Source of the DNA: Amycolatopsis aidingensis
Lineage (GTDB): Bacteria; Actinomycetota; Actinomycetes; Mycobacteriales; Pseudonocardiaceae
Length of the DNA: 64,000 bases
Direction of reading: 5' to 3'
Assembly (NCBI RefSeq): GCF_018885265.1
Contig: NZ_CP076538.1
Location: 6,174,001-6,238,000 of the forward strand
In this document: piece by piece, positions 1 through 10,702 of the stretch
How positions within the stretch are numbered: the stretch's first letter is position 1
How the letters are laid out: each line of letters begins with the position of its first letter
Program-made: the position numbers and the translations under genes
Notes under the pieces: model-generated
Seen by the model: only the letters and a program-made list of their open reading frames with translations
What the model was told of the DNA's origin: nothing
Database searches by the model: none

Positions 1-620
1 GTGATGATCCGGACCCCCAGCGCACGCACCTCCCGCACGATCGACTCGGCGGCGCGGAACCGGGACCTGCGGTGCACCAGGGTCACGCTCGCGGCGATCG
101 GGTGCAGCGCGAGCACCCAGTCGAAAGCCGAGTCGCCGCCACCGACCACGACCACGTGCTTACCGGCATGGGCATCCAGCGCGGGCACGAAGTGCACCAT
201 GCCGCGGCCGAGCCAGCCATCGCCCGCAGGCAACGGGCGTGGGGTGAACTCACCGATGCCCGCGGTGACCAGCACCGCCCCCGCCCGCACGACATCCCCG
301 CCGTCCAGGGACACCTCGAGGCCGTCCTCGACCCGCTCCAGCCCGACGGCCTTGCGTCCGAGCAGGTACGTCGGGTCCCACTGGGCCGCCTGCTCGACCA
401 GTCCCTTGATCAGGTCCCGGCCCCGTACCGCAGGAAACCCGGCCACGTCGTAGATCATCTTCTCCGGATACATGGCGGTCACCTGACCGCCCGCCTCCGG
501 CAGGGAGTCCACGACGGCCATCGAGAGACCGCGAAAACCCGCGTAGTACGCGGCGAACAACCCGGTCGGCCCGGCGCCGATGATCAGGACGTCGACCGAC
601 AGCTTCTCCGGCGAGCTCAT
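1..620 (-). CDS. Ferredoxin/flavodoxin-NADP+ reductase-like flavoprotein, 3' part missing
   Basis: The reverse strand from ATG at 620 reads [20 protein letters not shown], a Rossmann FAD-binding start, followed by [17 protein letters not shown] and, near residue 150, GGGDSAFDW, the NADP-binding dinucleotide motif. This pattern fits the thioredoxin-reductase-like YumC-type ferredoxin-NADP+ reductases, which pass electrons between NADPH and ferredoxin. The redox CxxC of true thioredoxin reductases is not seen in the visible part. About 206 of the usual 330-odd residues are present, because the gene runs off the left edge. It is divergent from fumC with a 108-bp gap. The fold is clear, but the electron partner is inferred. 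Confidence 0.82.
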   Translation of the reverse strand, partial: MSSPEKLSVDVLIIGAGPTGLFAAYYAGFRGLSMAVVDSLPEAGGQVTAMYPEKMIYDVAGFPAVRGRDLIKGLVEQAAQWDPTYLLGRKAVGLERVEDGLEVSLDGGDVVRAGAVLVTAGIGEFTPRPLPAGDGWLGRGMVHFVPALDAHAGKHVVVVGGGDSAFDWVLALHPIAASVTLVHRRSRFRAAESIVREVRALGVRII

Positions 621-728
621 AGCTCACCAACCTTTCCGCCTGTGGTGGTGGCAGTGATCGGGAACACTCGCCACCCTAGTGCGCAAGGCCACCGCGCGAC
701 GCCGATTCGGCTACGCCAGACTGGCGGC

Positions 729-2126
<1,398 letters not shown>

Positions 2127-3043
2127 CCTGTCGGCGGCGGAGGCCGAGGGTGACCGCCGTGGCGACCAGTGCGGTACCCAGCACATCGGCGAGGTCCAGG
2201 GTCTGCGCGCCGAGCAGCAGGGATACCGCCAGCCCGGACACCGGCATCACGCCGATCAGCACCCCGGCGCGGTCGGCTCCCAGCGCTCCCACCGCGAAGT
2301 ACCACGCGCCGAACGCCACGGCGGTCACCAGGACCGCGAGTACCAGCAGCGCGGCGAGCTCCCGCGCGTCCGGCAGCCGCCATGCCGAGGCGCCGCCGGT
2401 GATCGTGGCGACCAGCGCGCCGCCCACCCCGGCGACGAAACAGCTCCAGGTCGCGGTGGCCAGCGGGCCGAGCCTGCCGAGCACCCCGACCGCGCACAGG
2501 GTGAACGAGGTCTCGCACAGCATCGCGAGTACGGCCAGCAGCAGCCCCGGCCCCTCGGTGTCACCGCCGCCGGTGAGGACGGCGACCCCGCCGGTCGCCA
2601 GCACGGCGCCGAGCACCGGCGCCGCCGAGGGCCTGCCACCGGCCATCAGCGGCCCGGCGAGCGCGATCACCAGCGGGCTGACGCCGAGCACGGCGGCGAC
2701 CAGGCCCGGCTCGGCGTACCGCTGGGCCAGTAGCAGGAACGCCTGGAAACCGATCATTCCGCTGGCCGCGAGCGTCACCAGTGCGGGAAGGTCACCCAGC
2801 GCGGGCAGCGGCAACGCCTTGCCGCGCAACCGGGCGAAGCCCAGCAGGAGCAGGCCGCCGAGGGCGTACCGCAGCGCCTGGCCCGCGATCACCGGGTAGG
2901 CGTCGAGCATCCCGGTCACCGGAACCGAACCGCCGACGATGACCGCGGCCGCCAACCCGGCCGCCGCACCCCGCCGGGTTCCTACCCTGTGCTCGGCGCT
3001 CGGAGGCGCCACCGGAGTCGTCATGGCGGTAGCCTCGCCGGTC

Positions 3044-3091
3044 AGTGGTCTAGCCGGAAGGACCAATCGAGCATGCCGAAAATGGACCACT
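3044..3091. promoter_or_regulatory. Putative MocR operator cluster
   Basis: Three copies of a similar element lie between and across the two divergent start regions: AGTGGTCTA at 3044-3052, GGACCA at 3060-3065 (reverse of TGGTCC) and TGGACCACT at 3083-3091 (reverse of AGTGGTCCA). The first closely resembles the AAAGTGGTCTA-type site I recall for actinobacterial PdxR/MocR proteins. The mix of inverted and direct copies fits dimeric MocR binding, but function is inferred. Confidence 0.5.
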
Positions 3092-4467
3092 CCGGAGTCC
3101 TGCGCGAGTTGCTGCTGCCCGCGGTCTCCGGCTCCCGGCCGGGCCGGGCCGCGGAGTCCGCGCTTCGTGCGGCGATCCGGTCCGGGCGGCTGCCCGCGGG
3201 GACAAGGCTGCCCTCCAGCCGGGACCTGGCGGCACAGCTCGGCTGCGCCCGCGGCACCGTCACCGCGATGTACGAGCAGCTGGTGGCCGAGGGATACCTG
3301 CTGGCGAAACGCGGCTCGGGCACCACCGTGGCGCCCATGGCCCGCCAGGAACCCGCCGCGGCGCCCGCACCGGCCGCGGACCGGGCCTGGCGGTTCGACC
3401 TGCGCCCCGGCTTGCCCGCGCTGAGCGCCTTCCCGCGCGCCGAATGGCTGGCCGCCGAACGGGAGGCGCTGGCCGGGCTGCCGGACTCCGCCCTCGGCTA
3501 CCCGGATCCCGCCGGAGCGCCCGAACTGCGCGCCGAGCTGGCGGGTTACCTCGGCCGGGTGCGCGCCCTGCCCGCGAGCCCGGACGACATCGTGCTCACC
3601 AGCGGCGCGGCCGAGGCGCTGTCCCTGCTCGCCAGGGTGCTGCGGGCGGCAGGCGAACGGCAGATCGCGATCGAGGACCCCAGCCACGCGGAACAGGCGG
3701 AGCTGTTCGCGGACCAGGGCCTGCGGCCGGTCCCGGTGCCGGTCGACGAGCACGGCATCGACATCGGCCGGTGCCCGCGGCAGGTGCGGGCCGTGGTGGT
3801 GACCGCGGCGCATCAGTTCCCGCTCGGCGCGGCCCTGCACCCCGGCCGACGCCGCGCGCTGCTGGAGTGGGCTGCGGAGCGGGACGGGCTGGTGATCGAG
3901 GACGACTACGACGCCGAGCACCGCTACGACCGGCCCGCGCTGGGGGCGGTACGGGCGCTCGCCCCGGACCGGGTCGCCTACCTTGGCAGCGTGAGCAAGG
4001 TGCTCGCACCGGCCCTGCGCATCGGCTGGCTGGTGCTGCCACCCGCGCTGCGGGCGCGGGTGGTGGACGGCAAACGCAGGCACGACCTTGGCTGCCCGCC
4101 GCTGCCACAGGTCGCGCTCGCCCGCATGTTGCGTTCCGGCGGATACGACCGGCACCTGCGGCGCACGCGCAGGCTGTACCGCGAGCGCAGGGACGCACTG
4201 CTGGCGGCGCTGGGCGCCCGTTTCCCGCGCTGGCACCCGGTCGGCATCGCGGCCGGCCTGCACGTGGTGCTGCGCCTGCCCGCGGGGACCGACGACCTTG
4301 CCACGCAGCGGCGGCTGGCGGAGCACGGCATCAACGTCCCCGCCCTCTCCGGCTACGCGCGCACGGGATCCCACGGCCCGTTTCCCGGGCTGGTGCCGGG
4401 CTACGCGGCGTTGTCCCCGGACCGGTTGCGCGCCGCGGTCGACGGTATGGCACGGGCGCTGGCCTGA
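3073..4467 (+). CDS. MocR-family (GntR-HTH/aminotransferase) regulator
   Basis: The 464-residue protein has an N-terminal winged helix of GntR type (residues about 20-85, including GRLPAGTRLPSSRDLA and the RGTVTAMYEQL helix) joined to a class I aminotransferase-like domain. EDDYDAEHRYDRP and SVSKVLAPALRIGW carry the usual PLP-contacting Asp and Schiff-base Lys. MocR proteins use PLP or an amino-acid adduct as effector; PdxR, GabR and TauR are the known cases. Its divergent neighbour is an EamA transporter rather than pdxST, so control of that transporter is more likely than control of vitamin B6 synthesis. Confidence 0.92.
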   Translation: MPKMDHSGVLRELLLPAVSGSRPGRAAESALRAAIRSGRLPAGTRLPSSRDLAAQLGCARGTVTAMYEQLVAEGYLLAKRGSGTTVAPMARQEPAAAPAPAADRAWRFDLRPGLPALSAFPRAEWLAAEREALAGLPDSALGYPDPAGAPELRAELAGYLGRVRALPASPDDIVLTSGAAEALSLLARVLRAAGERQIAIEDPSHAEQAELFADQGLRPVPVPVDEHGIDIGRCPRQVRAVVVTAAHQFPLGAALHPGRRRALLEWAAERDGLVIEDDYDAEHRYDRPALGAVRALAPDRVAYLGSVSKVLAPALRIGWLVLPPALRARVVDGKRRHDLGCPPLPQVALARMLRSGGYDRHLRRTRRLYRERRDALLAALGARFPRWHPVGIAAGLHVVLRLPAGTDDLATQRRLAEHGINVPALSGYARTGSHGPFPGLVPGYAALSPDRLRAAVDGMARALA

Positions 4468-4616
4468 CCGCGCGCTGACAGGACAGGACAAAGCACAGCG
4501 AAAGATCCGCAGCACGCCGATCTTTATGTATACCTCACATCGAGCTGGTGCAATGGCATGGATCAGGTGGCCGGATGAAGACCGAGCGTGACAGGTCTGG
4601 ACCAGGGGAGGTGTCC

Positions 4617-5186
4617 GTGGAGGACCAGGAGCTCACCCGCCTCGCCCTGCGCGCCGCGGCCGGAAACCGGAGCGCGGCCGAAGGATTCGTCTCGGCGACC
4701 CAGCACCAGCTGCACCGGATGCTCGGCTACCTGGTGGAACCGCGACTGGCCGAGGACCTGGTGCAGGAGACCTACCTGCGGGCCTTCGCCGCACTGCCCC
4801 GCTACGCTGCCCGGTGCCCGGCCCGGATGTGGCTGCTCGCCATCGCCAGGCGGGTGGCCGCCGACCATCTGCGTACCCGCAGGCGACGGCCGCAGCACGC
4901 CCGCACCCCGGACTGGGCGTGGGCCGCGGAGCGCGCGGGTGCGGCCGAACCGGACCACGGGCGCCTGGTGGAACTGCGCAGGCTGGTCGCCGAGCTGCCG
5001 CCGGAGCGCAGGGAGCCCTTCGTGCTCACCCAGGTGCTCGGGCTCTCCTACGCCGAGGCGGCGCTGGTGTGCGAATGCGCGATCGGCACGATCCGCTCCC
5101 GGGTGGCGCGGGCGCGCCAGGACCTGCTGGCCTGGCTCGGTCCCGCGGGCACCGGACACCCGGCAGCAGGCGAGGGCAGGGCATGA
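4617..5186 (+). CDS. sigC: ECF RNA polymerase sigma factor, SigC-like
   Basis: The 189-residue product has sigma region 2 (ATQHQLHRMLGYLVEPRLAE, then DLVQETYLRAFAALPRY and MWLLAIARRVAADHLRTRRR) and region 4 (LPPERREPFVLTQVLGLSYA, then the CAIGTIRSRVARARQDL helix). The wording of region 2 is close to M. tuberculosis SigC. GTG at 4617 follows AGGGGAGG by five bases, a better start than ATG at 4575. No anti-sigma gene is adjacent, as for SigC elsewhere. It is convergent with the broken acetyltransferase gene, eight bases apart. Confidence 0.85.
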   Translation: MEDQELTRLALRAAAGNRSAAEGFVSATQHQLHRMLGYLVEPRLAEDLVQETYLRAFAALPRYAARCPARMWLLAIARRVAADHLRTRRRRPQHARTPDWAWAAERAGAAEPDHGRLVELRRLVAELPPERREPFVLTQVLGLSYAEAALVCECAIGTIRSRVARARQDLLAWLGPAGTGHPAAGEGRA

Positions 5187-5194
5187 CCGGCCGG

Positions 5195-5685
5195 TCAGCC
5201 CTCGCCCAGTGACCTGTGCATAACGTGCACCCCGACCGGTCCGTGCCGCGGATGGTCAAAGGCCTCCGGCACGATCGCCAGGGTCCGGAAGCCGAGCGAA
5301 TGCCACAGGTGCACGGCGCGATGATTGGTCTCCACCACGGCGTTGAACACCATCGCCCGGAACCCGCTTGCGCGCGCCTGCTCCAGCACGTGCCCCGCCA
5401 GCCGCCTGCCGACCCCACGGCCCCGTGATCCGGATCGACGATGAAGGTGGCGGTGCCGACCCGGCTGACCGGGCCGTAGTTGGCCTGCAGCTGGGCCGAG
5501 CCGAGGATCCGCTCGCCGTCCTCCACCACGAACGTCCGTCCCGGCGGCTCCAGCATCCAGCCCCGGCCCGCCCGCTCGAAACCGACGTCCGGGTCCCACG
5601 CGATGGTCTCGCCCTCGGTCGCGATCCGGTGCCAGAACGGCCAGATCCGCGGCCAGTCCGCCGGGCGTGCGTCCCTGATCAGCAC
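5195..5685 (-). pseudogene. GNAT N-acetyltransferase broken by a one-base frameshift
   Basis: The reading frame from GTG at 5685 encodes a GNAT N-terminus (MLIRDARPADWPRIWPFW, then VGTATFIVDPDH). After about residue 87 it loses similarity, while the next frame continues with RGRGVGRRLAGHVLEQ, the acetyl-CoA-binding motif A, and the rest of the domain (NHRAVHLWHSLGF). Restoring one G in the run at 5421-5426 on the plus strand would join both halves into a protein of about 163 residues. This may be a true inactivating deletion or a sequencing error in a homopolymer; nothing else in the gene looks decayed. Confidence 0.8.
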
Positions 5686-5696
5686 GGCTGGTGAGG

Positions 5697-6266
5697 TTAG
5701 CCCTCGACGAGCTGCTTGGCGATTTCTTTCGCGTTACCGACCGCACCGGGAACCACGCCGAAGGAAGCGGTGACCGTGGCGCCCTCCAGCAGCACGAGCA
5801 GTGAGGTGGCGATCCGCCGCGGGTTACGCAGCCGGGCGTCCCTGGCGAGGGTGCGCAGGTAGTCCAGCATCCACAGCTTCTGGTCCCGGATCACCTCGCG
5901 GCCGGGGTGACCCACGTCGGTCAGCTCGGCCTGCGCGTTCACGAAGGCGCAGCCGCGGTCGTTCTCCGTGGCCACCCACTCCTCCAGCGCGTCGAACACC
6001 AGCAGCAGCCTGCGCGCGGGGGTGACCCGCACGCCCTGCTCCACGAAGGACACCACGTGCTCGCGCCAGCGCTCGTCCCGGCGCCGCAGGTAGTGCCCGA
6101 CCAGCGCGTCCTTCGAACCGAAGCGGTCGTACAGGGTCTTCTTGGTGACCCCGGCCTCGCTCGCGATGGACTCGACACCGACGGCGTGGATGCCGTTCTC
6201 GTAGAACAACCGGCCCGCCACCTCGAGCACCCGCTCGGCGGCCGGGGTCATCGTGAGTTCGTCCAT
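5697..6266 (-). CDS. TetR/AcrR-family transcriptional repressor
   Basis: The 189-residue protein has a TetR N-terminal HTH (RVLEVAGRLFYENGIHAVGV, then IASEAGVTKKTLYDRFGSKDALV) and a variable helical ligand domain containing CAFVNAQAELTD. The ligand is unknown. It is divergent from ligB with a 78-bp gap and may control itself and that gene. A TATACT hexamer exactly seven bases before the ATG suggests a leaderless transcript, which supports this start. Confidence 0.9.
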   Translation of the reverse strand: MDELTMTPAAERVLEVAGRLFYENGIHAVGVESIASEAGVTKKTLYDRFGSKDALVGHYLRRRDERWREHVVSFVEQGVRVTPARRLLLVFDALEEWVATENDRGCAFVNAQAELTDVGHPGREVIRDQKLWMLDYLRTLARDARLRNPRRIATSLLVLLEGATVTASFGVVPGAVGNAKEIAKQLVEG

Positions 6267-6273
6267 GACCCGC

Positions 6274-6279
6274 AGTATA
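6274..6279 (-). promoter_or_regulatory. Predicted -10 element of the TetR gene
   Basis: On the reverse strand a TATACT hexamer lies seven bases upstream of the ATG at 6266, which places transcription start at or next to the start codon. A GGTCGGT-containing partial dyad at 6289-6304 could be the operator. The -35 region is weak. This is inference from sequence only. Confidence 0.45.
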
Positions 6280-6344
6280 GGACGTATAACCATACCGGTC
6301 GGTCTAGGCATGCGAATGTCGTACCCAGGAGCGATGATGTCGGC

Positions 6345-7856
6345 ATGTTGTTCGACGACATCGTCACGGCCTCGGCAGGGCTGGCCGCGACCCGGTCCAG
6401 GAAGGCGAAGATCACCATCCTCGCCGACCTGCTGCGGGCCGCCCCGGAGGCGGAGCTGGCGGCCGTGGTCGCGTTCCTCACCGGCAGCCCCACCCAGGGC
6501 CGGATCGGGGCGGGGTGGCGCACCCTCGCCGGGCTGGAGGCTCCGCCCGCCGCGGACGCCACGCTCACCGTCGGCGAGGTGGACGCCGCGCTCGGCGCGG
6601 TCGCGGACAGTACCGGCGCCGGGTCGGGGCAGCGCCGTGCCGGGACGCTGACCGGGCTGTTCGGCCGGGCGACCGAGCCCGAACAGCGCTTCCTGTTCCG
6701 CCTGCTCACCGGCGAGCTGCGGCAGGGCGCGCTGGAAGGGATCATGCTGGACGCCATCGCGGCCGCGGCCGAGGTGCCCGGCGAGGTGGTGCGCAGGGGG
6801 TTCATGCTGTCCGGACGGCTGCCTGCCACGGCACACGCGGCGATGTCCGGCGGCAGCGCGGCCCTTGCCGGGTTCCGGTTGGAACTCGGCAGGCCGGTCC
6901 GGCCGATGCTGGCCTCCCCCGCCGAGTCGCTGGACGAGGCGGTCGCCGAGCTGACGCCAGCGATCGTCGAGTACAAGATGGACGGAGCGCGGATACAGGT
7001 GCATCGCGAGGGCACCGAGGTGCACGTCTACACCAGGACGCTGCGCGAGATCACCGCCCATGTGGACGAGCTGGTCGAGCTGGTGCGGGGGCTGCCGTGC
7101 GAGTCGGTGGTACTGGACGGCGAGACGCTCGCGCTCACCGACGATGGCAGGCCGCGGCCGTTCCAGGAGACCATGTCCCGGTTCGGCAGCACCCGCGAGG
7201 AGCAGGTGCGCGCCCTGCTGCTGCGTCCGTACTTCTTCGACTGCCTGCACCTGGACGGCGCCGACCTGCTGGACCGGCCGCTGCGGGAGCGGAACAAGGC
7301 CCTGCGGAAGGTGGCGGGGCCGCACCTGATCCCCGGCGAGTCCAGCCCGGCCGATCCGCGGACCCTGCTGGAAGGGGCGCTGGCCGCGGGGCACGAGGGG
7401 GTGCTGGTGAAGGCGCTGGACTCCGGGTACGCGGCGGGAAGGCGCGGGCGGGCCTGGCTGAAGGTCAAGCCGGTGCACACGCTCGACCTGGTGGTGCTCG
7501 GCGCCGAATGGGGGCATGGGCGGCGCACCGGGTACCTGTCGAACCTGCACCTCGGGGCGCGGGACCCGGACGGCGGCCCGCCGGTCATGGTGGGCAAGAC
7601 CTTCAAGGGCCTCACCGACGAGCTGCTCGCCTGGCAGACCGAGACCTTCCCCGCCTACGAGAGCCACCGCGACGACTGGACCGTGTACCTGCGGCCGGAG
7701 CTGGTGGTGGAGATCGAGCTGGACGGGGTGCAGACGAGCACCCGCTACCCCGGCGGGGTGGCGCTGCGCTTCGCTCGGGTGGTCCGCTACCGCCCGGACA
7801 AGGGGCCGCCGGAGGCCGACACCATCGAGGCCGTGCGCGCGCTGGCCCTTCCCTAG
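6345..7856 (+). CDS. ligB: ATP-dependent DNA ligase, LigB type
   Basis: The 503-residue enzyme seals DNA nicks using ATP. The nucleotidyltransferase motif I EYKMDGARIQVHR near residue 209 carries the Lys that forms the adenylate, followed by VVLDGETLA (motif III region), EGVLVKALDSGYAAGRRG (motif IV) and WLKVKP (motif V). An N-terminal helical DNA-binding domain covers the first 190 residues, and an OB domain follows. Length and architecture match mycobacterial LigB (about 507 residues), a non-essential accessory ligase beside NAD-dependent LigA. The start ATG follows CAGGAG at a usable distance. Confidence 0.93.
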   Translation: MLFDDIVTASAGLAATRSRKAKITILADLLRAAPEAELAAVVAFLTGSPTQGRIGAGWRTLAGLEAPPAADATLTVGEVDAALGAVADSTGAGSGQRRAGTLTGLFGRATEPEQRFLFRLLTGELRQGALEGIMLDAIAAAAEVPGEVVRRGFMLSGRLPATAHAAMSGGSAALAGFRLELGRPVRPMLASPAESLDEAVAELTPAIVEYKMDGARIQVHREGTEVHVYTRTLREITAHVDELVELVRGLPCESVVLDGETLALTDDGRPRPFQETMSRFGSTREEQVRALLLRPYFFDCLHLDGADLLDRPLRERNKALRKVAGPHLIPGESSPADPRTLLEGALAAGHEGVLVKALDSGYAAGRRGRAWLKVKPVHTLDLVVLGAEWGHGRRTGYLSNLHLGARDPDGGPPVMVGKTFKGLTDELLAWQTETFPAYESHRDDWTVYLRPELVVEIELDGVQTSTRYPGGVALRFARVVRYRPDKGPPEADTIEAVRALALP

Positions 7857-7881
7857 CCCGCCCGGTGGTTACAGTCGGAGC

Positions 7882-8505
7882 ATGACGGCGATAGTGCAGA
7901 ACGTGGTGACCTCCGGTTTCTTCCAGCTCGACGGCGGCAGCTGGGAGGTGGACAACAACGTGTGGCTGCTCGGGGACGACCACGAGGTGCTGGTGATCGA
8001 CGCCGCACATGACGCGCAGGCCATTCTGACGGCCGTGGACGGCCGCGCGGTGCGCGCCATCGTGTGCACCCATGCGCACAACGACCATGTCAACGCCGCA
8101 CCCGAGCTGGCCAGGCTGACCAACGCCCCGATCCTGTTGCATCCGGACGACCTCGAGCTGTGGAACCTCACCCACCCGGAGCGGTCCCCGGACGCGCCGC
8201 TTTCGGACGGGCAGGTGCTGACCATCGCGGGCACCTACCTGAGGGTGCTGCACACGCCGGGGCACGCGCCGGGGGCGGTATGCCTCTACGCCGAGAAACT
8301 GGGGGCCGTGTTCACAGGGGATACACTGTTCCACGGCGGCCCCGGCGCCACCGGCCGGTCCTATTCGGACTATCCGACGATCCTGGAGTCCATCCGGGAC
8401 AGGTTGTTCGCCTTGCCCGACGACACGGTGGTGCACACCGGGCACGGCGAGCACACCAGCATCGCCGCGGAACGGGAGAACTCCGAACAGTGGGCCGCAC
8501 CCTGA
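7882..8505 (+). CDS. MBL-fold metallo-hydrolase
   Basis: The 207-residue protein has the metal-binding HxHxDH motif as THAHNDHVN near residue 62, further ligands in HTPGHAPG and FTGDTLF, and a C-terminal HTGHGEHT. These are typical of glyoxalase II-like hydrolases of thioesters. The opening (TSGFFQLDGGSWEVDNNVW) resembles the MBL proteins that I recall being linked to mycothiol-dependent formaldehyde/nitrosothiol detoxification next to mscR in actinobacteria, but mscR is not here. It follows ligB by 25 bp and could be co-transcribed with it. The substrate is unknown. Confidence 0.85.
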   Translation: MTAIVQNVVTSGFFQLDGGSWEVDNNVWLLGDDHEVLVIDAAHDAQAILTAVDGRAVRAIVCTHAHNDHVNAAPELARLTNAPILLHPDDLELWNLTHPERSPDAPLSDGQVLTIAGTYLRVLHTPGHAPGAVCLYAEKLGAVFTGDTLFHGGPGATGRSYSDYPTILESIRDRLFALPDDTVVHTGHGEHTSIAAERENSEQWAAP

Positions 8506-8508
8506 GCC

Positions 8509-8910
8509 TCAGCGGGCCGTGACACCGAACGGATTGTCGATCACGTACCGCCAGCGCCCTTCCGCGTCCCGGCGGGCGACATCGGTCGCGGTGCCCTCGA
8601 CCCGCACGCCGTCCCCCGCGATCACCCAGTCCACGATTAGCAGGGCCAGCTCGCCCGCCACGTGTACCTGGCGGGGCCGCACCTCGATCGGCAGGCCCAG
8701 CGCGAGCAGTTCCTCATTGGCCGCCCTGCGCCCGGCCCCGGTCACCGCGATGCCGTCCGGCCGCACCAGCACGCCTTCCGGCTCGTACATCCGTTCCACC
8801 TGCACGCCGCTTCCGGTGTTGAACGCCGCGGCAAAGGTGAACGGATGCCGCTCCGCCCGGGTGGTCAGCGGGATTTCTGTGGTTTCCTCGGACCCATGTT
8901 CCCTGCCCAT
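8509..8910 (-). CDS. NTF2-like (DUF4440/SnoaL-type) small protein
   Basis: The 133-residue product ends in an NTF2-like cone-fold pattern, with HPFTFAAAFNTGSGVQVERM near the start and GELALLIVDWVI and RWRYVIDNPFG strands at the end, as in DUF4440 proteins. Such proteins range from small isomerases to proteins of unknown role. The ATG at 8910 has no clear ribosome binding site and lies within the divergent start region of the HxlR regulator gene, so the pair probably shares a promoter and the regulator may control it. Confidence 0.7.
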   Translation of the reverse strand: MGREHGSEETTEIPLTTRAERHPFTFAAAFNTGSGVQVERMYEPEGVLVRPDGIAVTGAGRRAANEELLALGLPIEVRPRQVHVAGELALLIVDWVIAGDGVRVEGTATDVARRDAEGRWRYVIDNPFGVTAR

Positions 8911-8934
8911 GCGACCAGCCAAGCGGGCCCGGCC

Positions 8935-9354
8935 GTGGGTCACCAAACGGAAACCCACGGCCCGGCGAGGCGGCTGGACCCGGAACTGGTGCCGGACGAG
9001 CGCGGCCGCACCAGCAGGCCGGATCCCGGTTGCCCGGTCGAGATCGCGCTCGCGGCCATCTCCGGGCGGTGGACCACTCTGGTGCTGCGCGAGCTGATGC
9101 ACGGGCCGTGCTCCTTCGGGGAGCTGCGCGCCCGGCTGCCCGCGCTGACCGCGAAGGTGCTCACCGAACGGCTGCGTGAGCTGGCTGAGCGCGGGCTGGT
9201 GGCGCGGGAACGGCGGGAGTCCTTCCCGCCCCGCACCAGCTACCGGCTCACCCCGGCGGGCCACGAACTGCGCCCGCTGCTGGTCGAGCTCTACCGCACC
9301 GGCTCGGCCCTCAGTGCGCTGGCACCCGGCGCAGCCCCCGGTCCACCCCGGTGA
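8935..9354 (+). CDS. HxlR-family transcriptional regulator
   Basis: The product has the HxlR winged-helix layout: CPVEIALAAISGRWTTLVL, FGELRARLP, KVLTERLRELAERGLV and YRLTPAGHELRPLL. HxlR proteins often respond to reactive electrophiles or oxidants. The start is uncertain: GTG at 8935 (139 residues) is given, but ATG at 8896 and GTG at 8989 are also in frame and none has a good ribosome binding site. Its 3' end overlaps the convergent MFS gene by 44 bp. It likely regulates the divergent DUF4440 gene. Confidence 0.82.
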   Translation: MGHQTETHGPARRLDPELVPDERGRTSRPDPGCPVEIALAAISGRWTTLVLRELMHGPCSFGELRARLPALTAKVLTERLRELAERGLVARERRESFPPRTSYRLTPAGHELRPLLVELYRTGSALSALAPGAAPGPPR

Positions 9355-10702
9355 CGCACAGCAGCAGCGCTGCGGTCACCAGCAGCACCAGCGCCAGCGT
9401 GCCGAGGCCCGAGTCGGTGGCCCGCTGCCCGAAGGACACGGCGATCACGCTGGTCGAGGCCAGCGCGCCGAGGTACTGCGAGGTCCGGAACAGGCCGCTC
9501 AGCGTGCCGATCCGCTCCGCGGGCGCCTGCACGTACAGCGCCGTCTGGTTGGCCACCGTGCTCAGCCCCTGGCCGACGCCGAACAGGAAGCCGATCGCCA
9601 CCAGCAGCCACATCGCCGTACCGGCGCCGGTGAGCAGCAGCGCCAGCGAGCCTGCGAACAACGCCCCGCCGGTCAGCAACAGCCTGCTCCACACGCCCAG
9701 CCCGAGCCGCGTGCCCAGCGCCGAGAGCGTGACCGTGGTGACCGACATCGGCAGCAACGCCAGGCCGATGGTGGCCTCCGGCAACCGGTCGGACTGGGCC
9801 AGCCACTGCGGGTAGCCGTACAGGAAGGCGTAGATCGCCAGGTAGGCAAGGGCCTGCCGCAGGTAGGTCGCCATCAGCGGCCCGTTGCCGCCGAGCGCCC
9901 GCAGGTCGAGGAAGGGGTCAGCGGCCCGCAGCTCCCACCACACCAGCGCGCCGGACAGCAGCAGCCCGGCGGCGAGAAACGGCCACAGCGCCTGCTGCGG
10001 GCGCAGCACGAACAGCAGCAGGGCGACCAGCGCGACGGCGAACAGCACCACCCCGGTGACGTCGGTCCGCGCGCGGGCCGCGCGGGCACGCGGGCCGTCG
10101 GCCGGCAGCCAGCGCACCGCCAGCACGATGCCGAGCAGGGCGATCGGCACGTTCACCGCGAAGGTCGCCCGCCAGCTCGCGACCGCGGCCAGCAGGGCAC
10201 CGAGCGTCGGCCCGATGGCCATGCTGGCCTGGGTGGAGGTGGCCAGGGTGGCCAGCACGCCGCCCGGTACGGCGACCCCGAGTGCGCTCGCCCGCGCCCG
10301 GACGATGGCCATCGCGGCGGGGAACCCGGTGGCGGTGCCGAGCCCGAGCAGCACCCGCACCGCGATGAGCATCGGCAGCGAGCCGGCCAGCGTGCCGAGC
10401 AGGCCGGCACCGCACACCAGCCACAGCCCGGTGAGCAGCACCCGCCGGGCCCCGCACCGGTCCACCAGCCTGCCCATCACCGGCTGCGCCACCGCCGTGG
10501 CCAGGTAGAGCACGGTCACCAGCCACACCGTCTCGGCGGCGCCGGCACCGAGATCCTGCCCGATCGGGGCCAGGGTGACCGCGATCATCGAGGAGTTGAT
10601 CGCGTTGAGCAGCGTGCCGAGCACGAGCGGGACGAGGAACCGCGGGCCGAACCCGCCCGCCGGGGCCGCCGTGGCTGGCCGCGCGGGGCCGGTGACCGTC
10701 AT
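9311..10702 (-). CDS. MFS transporter, DHA2-like
   Basis: The 463-residue membrane protein has about 12-14 hydrophobic segments. The MFS loop 2-3 motif reads GRLVDRCGARRVLLTG, and a segment like motif C reads GVAVPGGVLATLATSTQASM. The substrate is not evident. Its ATG overlaps the stop of the upstream prpF-like gene (ATGA), so the two are translationally coupled. Export or uptake of a carboxylate related to the PrpF substrate is a reasonable inference. Confidence 0.9.
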   Translation of the reverse strand: MTVTGPARPATAAPAGGFGPRFLVPLVLGTLLNAINSSMIAVTLAPIGQDLGAGAAETVWLVTVLYLATAVAQPVMGRLVDRCGARRVLLTGLWLVCGAGLLGTLAGSLPMLIAVRVLLGLGTATGFPAAMAIVRARASALGVAVPGGVLATLATSTQASMAIGPTLGALLAAVASWRATFAVNVPIALLGIVLAVRWLPADGPRARAARARTDVTGVVLFAVALVALLLFVLRPQQALWPFLAAGLLLSGALVWWELRAADPFLDLRALGGNGPLMATYLRQALAYLAIYAFLYGYPQWLAQSDRLPEATIGLALLPMSVTTVTLSALGTRLGLGVWSRLLLTGGALFAGSLALLLTGAGTAMWLLVAIGFLFGVGQGLSTVANQTALYVQAPAERIGTLSGLFRTSQYLGALASTSVIAVSFGQRATDSGLGTLALVLLVTAALLLCVTGVDRGLRRVPAH

